Shown here: in pieces, positions 49,273 through 57,205 of the stretch | Numbering within the stretch: the stretch's first letter is position 1 | Layout: the number at the start of each line of letters is the position of its first letter | DNA from: Castellaniella sp035707805 | Lineage (GTDB): Bacteria > Pseudomonadota > Gammaproteobacteria > Burkholderiales > Burkholderiaceae_B | Length of the DNA stretch: 64,000 bases | Direction: 5' to 3' | NCBI GenBank assembly: GCA_035707805.1 | Contig: DASSTS010000010.1 | Location: 1 to 64,000 of the forward strand | Notes under the pieces: model-generated | What the model saw: only the letters and a program-made list of their open reading frames with translations | Databases searched by the model: none | Told to the model about the DNA's origin: nothing | Translations under genes and position numbers: made by a program

Positions 49273-51057
49273 ATGTCCACCCCTGAACAACCCGCATTGC
49301 GCAGTCGGCGCTGGTTCAACAATCCGGCCGATCCCGGCATGACAGCCATGTATGTTGAACGATATATGAATTACGGGATCACGCGTGAGGAGCTTCAGTC
49401 GGGCAAGCCCATCATCGGCATCGCCCAGACCGGTTCGGATCTGTGCCCCTGCAATCGCCATCACATCGACCTGGCCAAGCGGGTCCGCGACGGCATACGG
49501 GATGCCGGCGGGATTCCCCTGGAGTTTCCGATGCATCCGATTCAGGAGACAGGCAAACGCCCGACCGCCGCCATCGACCGAAACCTGGCCTATCTGGGCC
49601 TGGTCGAGGTCCTGCATGGCTATCCGATCGACGGCGTGGTGTTGACGACGGGCTGTGACAAAACGACGCCGGCCTGCCTGATGGGGGCGGCGACGGTCAA
49701 TATTCCGGCGATCGTCCTGTCGGGCGGCCCCATGCTGGACGGCTGGTGGGATGGAAAGCTGGCCGGCTCGGGGACCGTGATCTGGGAAGCCCGCCGGCGC
49801 CTGTCGGCCGGGGATATCGACTACAACGATTTCATGGGCATCGCAGCCGCCTCGGCGCCGTCCATCGGACATTGCAACACCATGGGCACCGCTTTGTCCA
49901 TGAACTCTCTGGCCGAGGCGCTCGGCATGTCCCTGCCCGGTTGCGCGGCCATTCCGGCGCCGTATCGGGAACGGGGCTGGATGGCCTACGAAACCGGCCG
50001 CCGTATCGTGGGCATGGTGAACGAGAACCTGCGCCCGTCCGACATCATGACCCAGCAGGCTTTCGAGAACGCCGTGGTGACCGCCGCGGCCATCGGCGGC
50101 TCGTCGAATTGTCCGGTTCATATGATCGCGATTGCCCGCCATATGGGCGTGGACCATACGCTCGACGATTGGCAGAGGCTGGGGCCCGATATTCCCTTGT
50201 TGGTGGATTGCCAGCCCGCCGGCCGCTACCTGGGCGAGGCATTCCATCGGGCGGGCGGGGTGCCCGGCGTGCTGCGCGAACTGATGCGGGCCGGCAAGCT
50301 GCACGCCGATGTCATGACGGTCACCGGCAAGACCCTGGCCGAGAACCTCGCCAGTGTGGCCGAGCCCGATCGCGAGGTCATCCGGGCCTATGATGCGCCG
50401 CTGATGTCCCATGCCGGGTATGTCGTGCTGGGCGGCAATCTGTTTGACAATGCCATCATCAAGACCTGCGTGATCGACGAAAAATTCCGTGAGCGCTTTC
50501 TGTCCGACCCGGCGCATCCCAACGTCGCGGATCTGCATATCGTGGTGTTCGAGGGGCCGGAGGATTATCACGCCCGTATCGAGGATCCCGATCTGGGAAT
50601 CGATGAAAAGACGCTCCTGGTCATTCGCAACGTCGGGCCGGTGGGGTATCCCGGCGGCCCCGAAGTCGTCAACATGCAGCCGCCCGCCGCCCTGATCAAT
50701 CGGGGCATCGAGGTCTTGCCCACGATGGGCGATGGCCGGCAAAGCGGTACGTCGGCGAGTCCTTCCATCCTGAACGTATCCCCCGAGGCCGCCATCGGCG
50801 GCGGACTGGCCTTGCTCGAGACCGGCGACACGGTTCGCTTGGACCTGAATGCGCGGCGGGTCGACGTCCTGATTTCCGACGAGGAATTTGCCCGCAGGCG
50901 CGCCGCGTGGCAAGCCCCGAAGCTGGAGAATCAGACGCCCTGGGAGGAAATCTATCGCAGCATGATCGGCCAGCATGGCACCGGCGCCTGCCTGGAGCCC
51001 GCGACGCTTTATCTGAACATCCTGGAAACCCGGGGCGAGTCGCGCAACAACCATTGA
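49273..51057 (+). CDS. IlvD/Edd-family aldonate dehydratase (XylD-like)
   Basis: Encodes 594 residues. Three cysteines in the family positions for the [2Fe-2S] cluster are seen: Cys60 (SDLCPCN), Cys128 (TTGCDKTTP) and Cys201 (GHCNTMG), matching those reported for sugar-acid dehydratases of the L-arabinonate/D-xylonate group. From memory the start RSRRWFNNPADPGMTAMY and DGRQSGTASxS-type tail closely resemble Caulobacter D-xylonate dehydratase XylD, also about 595 residues. It would dehydrate an aldonate to a 2-keto-3-deoxy acid, feeding either the XylX-like enzyme or KdgK/Eda here. AAAGG precedes the ATG. Confidence 0.85.
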   Translation: MSTPEQPALRSRRWFNNPADPGMTAMYVERYMNYGITREELQSGKPIIGIAQTGSDLCPCNRHHIDLAKRVRDGIRDAGGIPLEFPMHPIQETGKRPTAAIDRNLAYLGLVEVLHGYPIDGVVLTTGCDKTTPACLMGAATVNIPAIVLSGGPMLDGWWDGKLAGSGTVIWEARRRLSAGDIDYNDFMGIAAASAPSIGHCNTMGTALSMNSLAEALGMSLPGCAAIPAPYRERGWMAYETGRRIVGMVNENLRPSDIMTQQAFENAVVTAAAIGGSSNCPVHMIAIARHMGVDHTLDDWQRLGPDIPLLVDCQPAGRYLGEAFHRAGGVPGVLRELMRAGKLHADVMTVTGKTLAENLASVAEPDREVIRAYDAPLMSHAGYVVLGGNLFDNAIIKTCVIDEKFRERFLSDPAHPNVADLHIVVFEGPEDYHARIEDPDLGIDEKTLLVIRNVGPVGYPGGPEVVNMQPPAALINRGIEVLPTMGDGRQSGTSASPSILNVSPEAAIGGGLALLETGDTVRLDLNARRVDVLISDEEFARRRAAWQAPKLENQTPWEEIYRSMIGQHGTGACLEPATLYLNILETRGESRNNH

Positions 51058-51116
51058 GATCGACAGGAGCGCGCCCGCAGGGCGCGCATCGACTGGCCGC
51101 GCGGATGAGGAAATGC

Positions 51117-52532
51117 ATGAGACCGTTTTTTGAACAGACCGTCAGGCGCAGCCTGCCGGCGCAAGGCGTGGCTGAGTTCCAGCAAGCCTTTGGCGCGCGA
51201 TTCGTGACGACCGATGCGGTGCGCGAGCATCACGGTACCGATGAATCCCCGTATCCCGTGTGTCCGCCCGATGCGGTCGTGTTTCCCCGCGATGCCGGCG
51301 AAGTCGCCCAGGCTGTCAGGCTGTGCAACAAGTACAAGGTGCCGATCGTGCCCTTTGGCATCGGGTCGTCGCTTGAGGGTCACGTCTTGCCCATCGAGGG
51401 CGGCGTCACCTTGTCCTTGTCGGAAATGAACCGGGTCGTGTCGGTCCAAGCCGAGGACTTCACGGTGACGGTCGAGCCGGGGGTGACGCGCACCCAGGTC
51501 AACGAGGCCATACGCGATACCGGTCTGTTCTTTCCGATCGATCCGGGGGCCGACGCCACCATCGGCGGGATGGCCGCGACCCGGGCGTCGGGCACCAACG
51601 CGGTGCGCTACGGCACCATGCGGGAGAACGTCGTGTCGCTCAAGGTCGTGACGGCGGACGGCGACATCATCCGCACCAGCAGCCGGGCCCGCAAGTCATC
51701 GTCCGGCTATGACCTGACGCGCCTGTTCGTCGGCAGCGAGGGCACGCTGGGGATCATCGTGGAGATCACGCTGCGGGTCTATCCGCGCCCCGAGGCCATC
51801 ACGGCGGCGGTCTGCAATTTTCCCAGCCTGGCCGATGCCGTGCAGTCGGTGGTCGAGATCATGCAGTCGGGCACGCCTGTCGCGCGGGTCGAGTTCATGG
51901 ACGAGCATGCGGTCAATGCCGTCAACCGCTACAGCAAGCTGGATCTGGAGGAAACCCCGCTGTTGTTGTTCGAGTTCCACGGCAGCGCGGGCGGTGTCCA
52001 GGAACAGATCGATGTGGTCCGGGAAATCGCCGGCGACCATGGCGCAACGGCATTCGCCTGGGCAAAGCAGCCCGAAGACCGCACGCGTCTGTGGAAGGCC
52101 AGGCACAACTCGCATTTCGCGGGCCTGCAATTGCGGCCGGGTTCGCGCAGCATCGCCACGGACGTCTGCGTGCCGATCTCACGCCTGGCGGATTGTGTGA
52201 CGCAGACTGCGGACGACCTCAAGAGCGCGACCTTTCCCTACACGATCGTCGGCCATGTCGGCGACGGCAATTTCCACGTCCAGATGCTGATCGATCCGGA
52301 CAGCGGATCCGAATGGGAAGAGGCGGAATCCATCAATCGCCGCCTGGTGCTGCGGGCGATCGACATGGACGGCACCTGCTCGGGCGAGCACGGGGTGGGC
52401 ATTCACAAGATGGAGTTCCTCAAGGCCGAGCACGGGGAGCCCGCGCTGGGACTCATGCGCCGGATCAAGCATGCCTATGATCCCAACAATATCTTCAACC
52501 CCGGCAAGGTGGTGGAGTGGGGCGCATCATGA
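51117..52532 (+). CDS. FAD-linked oxidase (GlcD / D-lactate dehydrogenase type)
   Basis: Encodes 471 residues. The N-terminal PCMH-type FAD domain contains VPFGIGSSLEGH near residue 78 and DPGADATIGGMAATRASGTNAVRYG near 142. The C-terminal domain contains GHVGDGNFH near 379, whose His residues bind a metal in D-2-hydroxyacid dehydrogenases, and GEHGVGIHKMEFL. Such flavoproteins oxidise D-lactate, glycolate or related hydroxyacids and pass electrons to quinone or cytochrome. In this operon it may oxidise glycolate or another C2-C5 hydroxyacid from sugar-acid breakdown. The ATG at 51117 has GAGG six bases before it. It overlaps the IclR gene by four bases. Confidence 0.87.
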   Translation: MRPFFEQTVRRSLPAQGVAEFQQAFGARFVTTDAVREHHGTDESPYPVCPPDAVVFPRDAGEVAQAVRLCNKYKVPIVPFGIGSSLEGHVLPIEGGVTLSLSEMNRVVSVQAEDFTVTVEPGVTRTQVNEAIRDTGLFFPIDPGADATIGGMAATRASGTNAVRYGTMRENVVSLKVVTADGDIIRTSSRARKSSSGYDLTRLFVGSEGTLGIIVEITLRVYPRPEAITAAVCNFPSLADAVQSVVEIMQSGTPVARVEFMDEHAVNAVNRYSKLDLEETPLLLFEFHGSAGGVQEQIDVVREIAGDHGATAFAWAKQPEDRTRLWKARHNSHFAGLQLRPGSRSIATDVCVPISRLADCVTQTADDLKSATFPYTIVGHVGDGNFHVQMLIDPDSGSEWEEAESINRRLVLRAIDMDGTCSGEHGVGIHKMEFLKAEHGEPALGLMRRIKHAYDPNNIFNPGKVVEWGAS

Positions 52533-53341
52533 GCAGTCCTCAGCAGGTCAAACCCGGGTCCGCAGTCCCCGCCCTGGACAGGGCGGATCTTGTCCTGCAG
52601 CTTTTGGCCGCGAGCAACAAGCCCTTGCATCCCACGGATCTGGCGCAACGTACCGGGCTGGCCAAAAGCACGCTCTATCTGCTGCTCGCATCCCTGGAGC
52701 AGCGCCGCTGGATCGAGAAAAAGGGGGGCGGCTACGTGATCGGCGTCGGCCTCTATGTGCTGGGGTGCGCCTATGTCCACTTCGACAATCTGCAAAGCGC
52801 GTTCCGGACGGCCGCGACGGAGTTCGTCACCGAGCATAACGAAGTCGTCCAGCTGGCCGTTCTCGAAGGCAGCGACGTGGTCTATCTTGCGCGCGAGGAT
52901 GCGCATCGACCGGTCCGGCTGGTCTCGGATGTGGGCACCCGTTTGCCCGCACACGCGTGCGCCCTGGGCAAGGCCCTGCTGGCCCAGATGCTGGATGAGG
53001 ACGTTGTGCAACTGCTGCCCGCCAGGCTGGTGGCCGTCACCGACCGCACCATTACCAGCCACGAGGCGCTGTGCCGCGAGCTGGCCGAGGTGCGCAGAAC
53101 CGGGCTGGCCCGCGACCTCGAGGAGGTCGCCGCGGGCTTGATCTGTTTTTCGGTGTATGCGGGCGAGACCCCGATGGGACGGCAGATTGCCGTCAGCACC
53201 TCGATACCCACCGACCGTCTGGACAAGAAACGGGAGACATCCATCATCCAGGCGATCGTGCGGGTCGCGCAGCAGGTCAAGCTGCGACTGGCGATGAGCG
53301 CCGGGCGGGCCCTGGAGTCTTTGGCTCAGGGACCGGATTGA
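52529..53341 (+). CDS. IclR-family transcriptional regulator
   Basis: Encodes 270 residues from an ATG that overlaps the previous stop (ATGA). The N-terminal winged helix (LVLQLLAASNKPLHPTDLAQRTGLAKSTLYLLLASLEQRRWIEK, about residues 25-70) and the C-terminal GAF-like effector domain with LPAHACALGKALLAQM near residue 140 are typical of IclR/KdgR. It is the last gene of the catabolic run and the natural candidate to control it, perhaps through the palindromes at 44.9 kb, with a keto-deoxy acid as possible effector. That control is inference. Confidence 0.92.
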   Translation: MSSPQQVKPGSAVPALDRADLVLQLLAASNKPLHPTDLAQRTGLAKSTLYLLLASLEQRRWIEKKGGGYVIGVGLYVLGCAYVHFDNLQSAFRTAATEFVTEHNEVVQLAVLEGSDVVYLAREDAHRPVRLVSDVGTRLPAHACALGKALLAQMLDEDVVQLLPARLVAVTDRTITSHEALCRELAEVRRTGLARDLEEVAAGLICFSVYAGETPMGRQIAVSTSIPTDRLDKKRETSIIQAIVRVAQQVKLRLAMSAGRALESLAQGPD

Positions 53342-53386
53342 AGCGCGCCGGCCATCACCGAGCGCGCCCTGATCCGGTAGCGGTGC

Positions 53387-53611
53387 TTATTTGCGTCGGG
53401 ACCCCATGAACCCCGCCAGGGCCAGGATGGCCCCCACGACGATGCCAGCGATGCCCAGCCATTGGGGGATGGCTTTGTCGTGCGTGGCCTTCAGGGCGGC
53501 GGACCCGATCTTGACGACGGTTTCCGTATCCTGGTAGCTGCCATTGCCAGCCACCACCCAGATGCCTGCCACAAGCAGCACAAGTCCGACGACGATCAAG
53601 ATCGGGCGCAT
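53387..53611 (-). CDS. Small DUF3185-type membrane protein
   Basis: Encodes 74 residues with two predicted membrane helices: ILIVVGLVLLVAGIWVVAG at residues 3-21 and WLGIAGIVVGAILALAGFMG at about 51-70, the loop between being periplasmic or cytoplasmic. The pattern resembles the DUF3185 family. Function unknown. GGAG lies eight bases before the ATG. It lies between the IclR gene and tRNA-Ala. Confidence 0.7.
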   Translation of the reverse strand: MRPILIVVGLVLLVAGIWVVAGNGSYQDTETVVKIGSAALKATHDKAIPQWLGIAGIVVGAILALAGFMGSRRK

Positions 53612-53683
53612 ATCTGGTTCTCCGTGTGTTGGGATGACTGGAAATTTACCATGCCCGTCTGTTGGCGATTACCAGCAAAAAAC

Positions 53684-53710
53684 AAGGGCCTAGCCATCGG
53701 CTAAGCCCTT
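53684..53710. terminator. Bidirectional rho-independent terminator after tRNA-Ala
   Basis: A 12-base-pair stem (AAGGGCTTAGCC with one G-T pair, read on the minus strand) around a three-base loop is followed by TTTTTT on the minus strand and TTTTTT on the plus strand. It is placed immediately after the 3' end of tRNA-Ala and would stop that transcript and anything coming from the other side. Confidence 0.85.
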
Positions 53711-53717
53711 AATTTTT

Positions 53718-53793
<76 letters not shown>

Positions 53794-53804
53794 GAAAGAC
53801 CGAA

Positions 53805-53810
53805 ATTCTA
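53805..53810 (-). promoter_or_regulatory. Candidate -10 element for tRNA-Ala
   Basis: TAGAAT on the minus strand lies 11 bases upstream of the mature 5' end, within TGCTAGAATTTCG, the same 13 bases that surround the rpsP -10. The -35 region is weak (TTTCC). Confidence 0.45.
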
Positions 53811-53940
53811 GCATAGAAAACAGAAAAGGAAACGGAACCTAGTGCGCGCCCTTGGGCAGGCGGTCCATCCGGCAGAACTCGTCGTTGGGCCGCGACGATA
53901 TAATGGCGGATTGTCTTTCACTCTGGCTAATTCGGATCCC

Positions 53941-55284
53941 ATGAGCACAACTATTCTAGAAAATCTGCCGGTCGGGCAGAAGGTCGGCATCGCCTTTTCG
54001 GGCGGGCTGGATACCAGCGCCGCCTTGTTGTGGATGAAGAACAAGGGTGCCGTGCCGTTCGCCTACACGGCGAACCTGGGGCAGCCCGACGAGCCGGATT
54101 ACGACGAGATCCCCCGCAAGGCCCTGCGCTACGGCGCCCAGGGCGCCCGCCTGGTGGACTGCCGCGCGCAGCTCGTGGCCGAGGGTATCGCCGCCCTGCA
54201 GTGCAGCGCCTTCCATATCTCGACCGGCGGCGTGACGTATTTCAACACCACGCCCCTGGGCCGCGCGGTCACGGGCACCATGCTGGTGTCGGCCATGCGC
54301 GAGGACGACGTCCACATCTGGGGCGACGGCAGCACGTTCAAGGGCAACGACATCGAGCGCTTCTACCGCTACGGCCTGCTGACCAATCCGGATCTGAAGA
54401 TCTACAAGCCCTGGCTGGACCAGCAGTTCATCGACGAACTGGGCGGCCGCGCCGAGATGTCCCAGTACCTGCAGGACAACGGCTTCGACTACAAGATGTC
54501 GAAGGAAAAGGCCTATTCCACCGATTCCAACATGCTGGGCGCCACGCACGAGGCCAAGGATCTCGAGCACCTGGATTCCGGCATCCGCATCGTGGATCCC
54601 ATCATGGGGGTCGCGTTCTGGAAACCCCAGGTCGACGTCAAGGCCGAGGAAGTCACCGTGCGCTTCGAGGAAGGCCGGCCGGTGGCGCTCAATGGCGTGG
54701 AATACGCCGACGCCGTCGAGCTGCTGCTGGAGGCCAACCGCATCGGCGGGCGCCACGGCCTGGGCATGAGCGACCAGATCGAGAACCGCATCATCGAGGC
54801 CAAGAGCCGCGGCATCTACGAGGCCCCGGGCATGGCGCTGCTGCATGCCGCCTACGAGCGCCTGGTGACCGGCATCCACAACGAGGACACCATCGAGCAG
54901 TACCGCATCAACGGCCTGCGTCTGGGCCGCCTGCTGTACCAGGGCCGCTGGTTCGATCCGCAGGCCATCATGCTGCGCGAGACCGCGCAGCGCTGGGTGG
55001 CCCGCGCCATCACCGGCGAGGTCGCGCTGGAACTGCGGCGCGGCAACGACTATTCCATCCTGGACACCCGGTCGCCGAACCTGACCTACCATCCCGAGCG
55101 CCTGACCATGGAAAAGGGCGAATCGATGTTCTCGCCCCTGGACCGCATCGGCCAGCTGACCATGCGCAACCTCGACATCGTCGACACGCGCGAAAAGCTC
55201 TTCACCTACACGCAGGTGGGCCTGCTGGCCAAGACCGGCCAGTCGGACATCCCGCAGATCCGCCAGGACACCGGCAAACAATAG
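53941..55284 (+). CDS. argG: Argininosuccinate synthase
   Basis: Encodes 447 residues, the length of the long enterobacterial-type enzyme. ArgG joins citrulline and aspartate with ATP. The PP-loop AFSGGLDTSAALLWM is near residues 17-31, GVTYFNTTPLGRAVTGTML near 100, and GAT-HEAKDLEHLDSG-type regions near 200. A TATAAT lies about 40 bases upstream, but no ArgR box was recognised. A perfect GC-rich hairpin follows. argF is 0.6 kb downstream on the same strand, separated by a small gene on the other strand. Confidence 0.98.
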   Translation: MSTTILENLPVGQKVGIAFSGGLDTSAALLWMKNKGAVPFAYTANLGQPDEPDYDEIPRKALRYGAQGARLVDCRAQLVAEGIAALQCSAFHISTGGVTYFNTTPLGRAVTGTMLVSAMREDDVHIWGDGSTFKGNDIERFYRYGLLTNPDLKIYKPWLDQQFIDELGGRAEMSQYLQDNGFDYKMSKEKAYSTDSNMLGATHEAKDLEHLDSGIRIVDPIMGVAFWKPQVDVKAEEVTVRFEEGRPVALNGVEYADAVELLLEANRIGGRHGLGMSDQIENRIIEAKSRGIYEAPGMALLHAAYERLVTGIHNEDTIEQYRINGLRLGRLLYQGRWFDPQAIMLRETAQRWVARAITGEVALELRRGNDYSILDTRSPNLTYHPERLTMEKGESMFSPLDRIGQLTMRNLDIVDTREKLFTYTQVGLLAKTGQSDIPQIRQDTGKQ

Positions 55285-55342
55285 GCATCGCCGGGCCCGC
55301 CGCCGGAGGGCGGCGCACGGCCTGGTCTCGGGGCCGCAACGG

Positions 55343-55374
55343 AACGGGCCGCTGGAATCTTCCAGCGGCCCGTT
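55343..55374 (+). terminator. Likely terminator hairpin after argG
   Basis: AACGGGCCGCTGGAA and its perfect complement form a 15-base stem with a two-base gap at the tip, 59 bases after the argG stop. The following bases (CTGTGT) contain only a few Ts, so it is not a textbook terminator, but the stem is very stable. Confidence 0.55.
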
Positions 55375-55419
55375 CTGTGTCATGGGCGGCCGACACCGGG
55401 GGCACCGGCGCGGGCGGAC

Positions 55420-55734
55420 TCAGGCCGGGGGCAAACCGTCCACGGGCTCGGCGGTGTCCGTCGTGCGCAGGTGGTTGTTGACGGCGAAATCGCAGGCGAA
55501 TTTCCAGGCCAGGGGCTCGAGCTGGCGCAGGCGGTGGTCGATCACCACGCAGGGCGTGCCGTCGATGCTGCGCGGCATGGCGTAGGGCGAATAGGACAGG
55601 GGGTTGTGGACGGATCCAGCGGGGCGGAACTGGGACAGAACCCCGGCCAGTCGCTCGGCCCAATCGCTGGGCCGGAATCGCTGGCCATCCAGGGTTTTGC
55701 CGTGGATGATCAAGTGCTGGACAGGGTGATTCAT
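55420..55734 (-). CDS. DUF3579-family protein
   Basis: Encodes 104 residues. The sequence LIIHGKTLDGQRFRPSDWAERLAGVLSQF then YSPYAMPRSIDGTPCVVIDHRLRQLEPLAWKFACDFAVNNHL is the pattern of DUF3579, a small soluble family found mostly in Betaproteobacteria and often beside arginine-biosynthesis genes. Function unknown. Between argG and argF on the opposite strand. Confidence 0.82.
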   Translation of the reverse strand: MNHPVQHLIIHGKTLDGQRFRPSDWAERLAGVLSQFRPAGSVHNPLSYSPYAMPRSIDGTPCVVIDHRLRQLEPLAWKFACDFAVNNHLRTTDTAEPVDGLPPA

Positions 55735-55813
55735 GTGGATTCCATAGACGGGGCACGTCCGGCGTCCGGGCGCGCAACATCCCCTACGCCGCGCATTGTA
55801 TCCGATCGGCGTT

Positions 55814-55842
55814 TTGCGCGTCCCGCGGACGCACGGTAATAT
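55814..55842 (+). promoter_or_regulatory. Candidate sigma-70 promoter of argF
   Basis: TTGCGC and TAATAT are 17 bases apart, each matching four of six consensus positions. The -10 ends 23 bases before the argF ATG. No clear ArgR box overlaps it. Confidence 0.4.
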
Positions 55843-55865
55843 GGTCCCTTTGCATAGGGTTTCCC

Positions 55866-56801
55866 ATGTCTGCAGCCACTTCGACCGGGCCTTTGCGGCA
55901 CTTCCTGCAGTTGCGCGATTTTTCCGAGGAAGAGATCCATTACGTGATCGATCGCGCGCGCCTGATCAAGGACAAGTTCAAGCGCTACCTGCCGCACCAC
56001 ACCCTGCACGACCGGAACCTGGCCATGGTGTTCGAAAAGGCCAGCACCCGCACGCGGGTCTCGTTCGAGGCGGGCATGTACCAGTTGGGCGGCTCGGTCA
56101 TCTACCTGACGACGGAAGGATCCCAGCTGGGCCGTTCCGAGCCCATCGAGGACACGGCGCGCGTCATCTCGCGCATGGTCGACCTCGTCATGATCCGTAC
56201 CTTCGAGCAGACGCGCATCGAGCGCTTTGCCGCGCATTCGCGGGTGCCGGTCATCAACGGCCTGACCAATGAATTCCATCCCTGCCAGATCCTGGCGGAC
56301 ATCCTGACCTTCGTCGAGCATCGCGGGCCGATCCGCGGCAAGACCGTCGCCTGGATCGGCGATGCCAACAACATGGCCTACACCTGGCTGCAGGCGGCCG
56401 AGTTGCTGGGATTCAAGCTGCATGTGTCGGCGCCCCCCGGCTATCGCCTCGATCCCCTGCGGGTGGGCCAGCAGCCGGCGTCCGTGCTGTGGGAATTCGA
56501 CGATCCCCTCGAGGCCTGCCGCGGCGCCGACCTGGTCACGACCGACGTCTGGACCAGCATGGGCTACGAGACCGAGAACGAGGCGCGGCGCCTGGCCTTC
56601 GCCGACTGGTGCGTGGACGAGCCGATGATGGCGGCGGCCAACGCCGACGCCCTGTTCATGCACTGCCTGCCCGCGCATCGGGGCGAGGAGGTCACGGGCG
56701 AGGTCATCGACGGCCCGCAAAGCGTCGTCTGGGACGAGGCCGAGAACCGCCTGCACGTGCAAAAGGCCCTGATGGAATTCCTGCTGCTGGGCCGCCAGTA
56801 G
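55866..56801 (+). CDS. argF: Ornithine carbamoyltransferase
   Basis: Encodes 311 residues. ArgF makes citrulline from ornithine and carbamoyl phosphate. The carbamoyl-phosphate loop STRTR is at residues 60-64, HPCQ near 138, and the ornithine-side motif HCLPAHRG near 265. A bidirectional terminator lies between its end and rpsT. The product feeds ArgG, encoded just upstream. Confidence 0.98.
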   Translation: MSAATSTGPLRHFLQLRDFSEEEIHYVIDRARLIKDKFKRYLPHHTLHDRNLAMVFEKASTRTRVSFEAGMYQLGGSVIYLTTEGSQLGRSEPIEDTARVISRMVDLVMIRTFEQTRIERFAAHSRVPVINGLTNEFHPCQILADILTFVEHRGPIRGKTVAWIGDANNMAYTWLQAAELLGFKLHVSAPPGYRLDPLRVGQQPASVLWEFDDPLEACRGADLVTTDVWTSMGYETENEARRLAFADWCVDEPMMAAANADALFMHCLPAHRGEEVTGEVIDGPQSVVWDEAENRLHVQKALMEFLLLGRQ

Positions 56802-56821
56802 GGAAATCCGGCGCACCATTG

Positions 56822-56848
56822 AAAAAGGCGCCGGATGGCGCCTTTTTT
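56822..56848. terminator. Bidirectional rho-independent terminator between argF and rpsT
   Basis: AAAAAGGCGCC, a four-base loop and GGCGCCTTTTTT: a GC stem flanked by A and T runs, so it works in both directions. It would end argF transcripts from one side and rpsT transcripts from the other. Confidence 0.9.
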
Positions 56849-56872
56849 GCAGTACAAGCCGCGTTTCGTCGA

Positions 56873-57136
56873 TCAGGCCAGGGCCTTGATCGCAGCCGAC
56901 AGGCGGCTTTTATGGCGGGCGGCCTTGTTCTTGTGGATGATCTGCTTGTCAGCGACGCGATCGATCACGCTGCTGGCCTTGCGGAAGGTTTCGTTGGCAG
57001 CGGCCTGATCACCCGCCTCGATCGCCTGGCGCACACGCTTGATCGCGGTGCGCAGCATCGAGCGCATGCTGGCATTGTGTTTATTCTGGGCAACGGCCTG
57101 GCGGGCGCGTTTGCGGGCTTGTGCGGAATTGGCCAT
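56873..57136 (-). CDS. rpsT: 30S ribosomal protein S20
   Basis: Encodes 87 residues, the typical length. MANSAQARKRARQAVAQNKHNASMRSMLRTAIKRV is the S20 signature: basic, helical, binding 16S rRNA helix 44. The end is rich in Lys, Ala and Arg. Monocistronic, with a bidirectional terminator downstream. The next gene on the same strand, murJ, lies 69 bases upstream. Confidence 0.98.
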   Translation of the reverse strand: MANSAQARKRARQAVAQNKHNASMRSMLRTAIKRVRQAIEAGDQAAANETFRKASSVIDRVADKQIIHKNKAARHKSRLSAAIKALA

Positions 57137-57205
57137 AGGGTGTTGTCTGGTTTGCGAAAATGGAAACGATTGCCTGGACTGCGTAGCAAAGACAGCAAGT
57201 TTATC

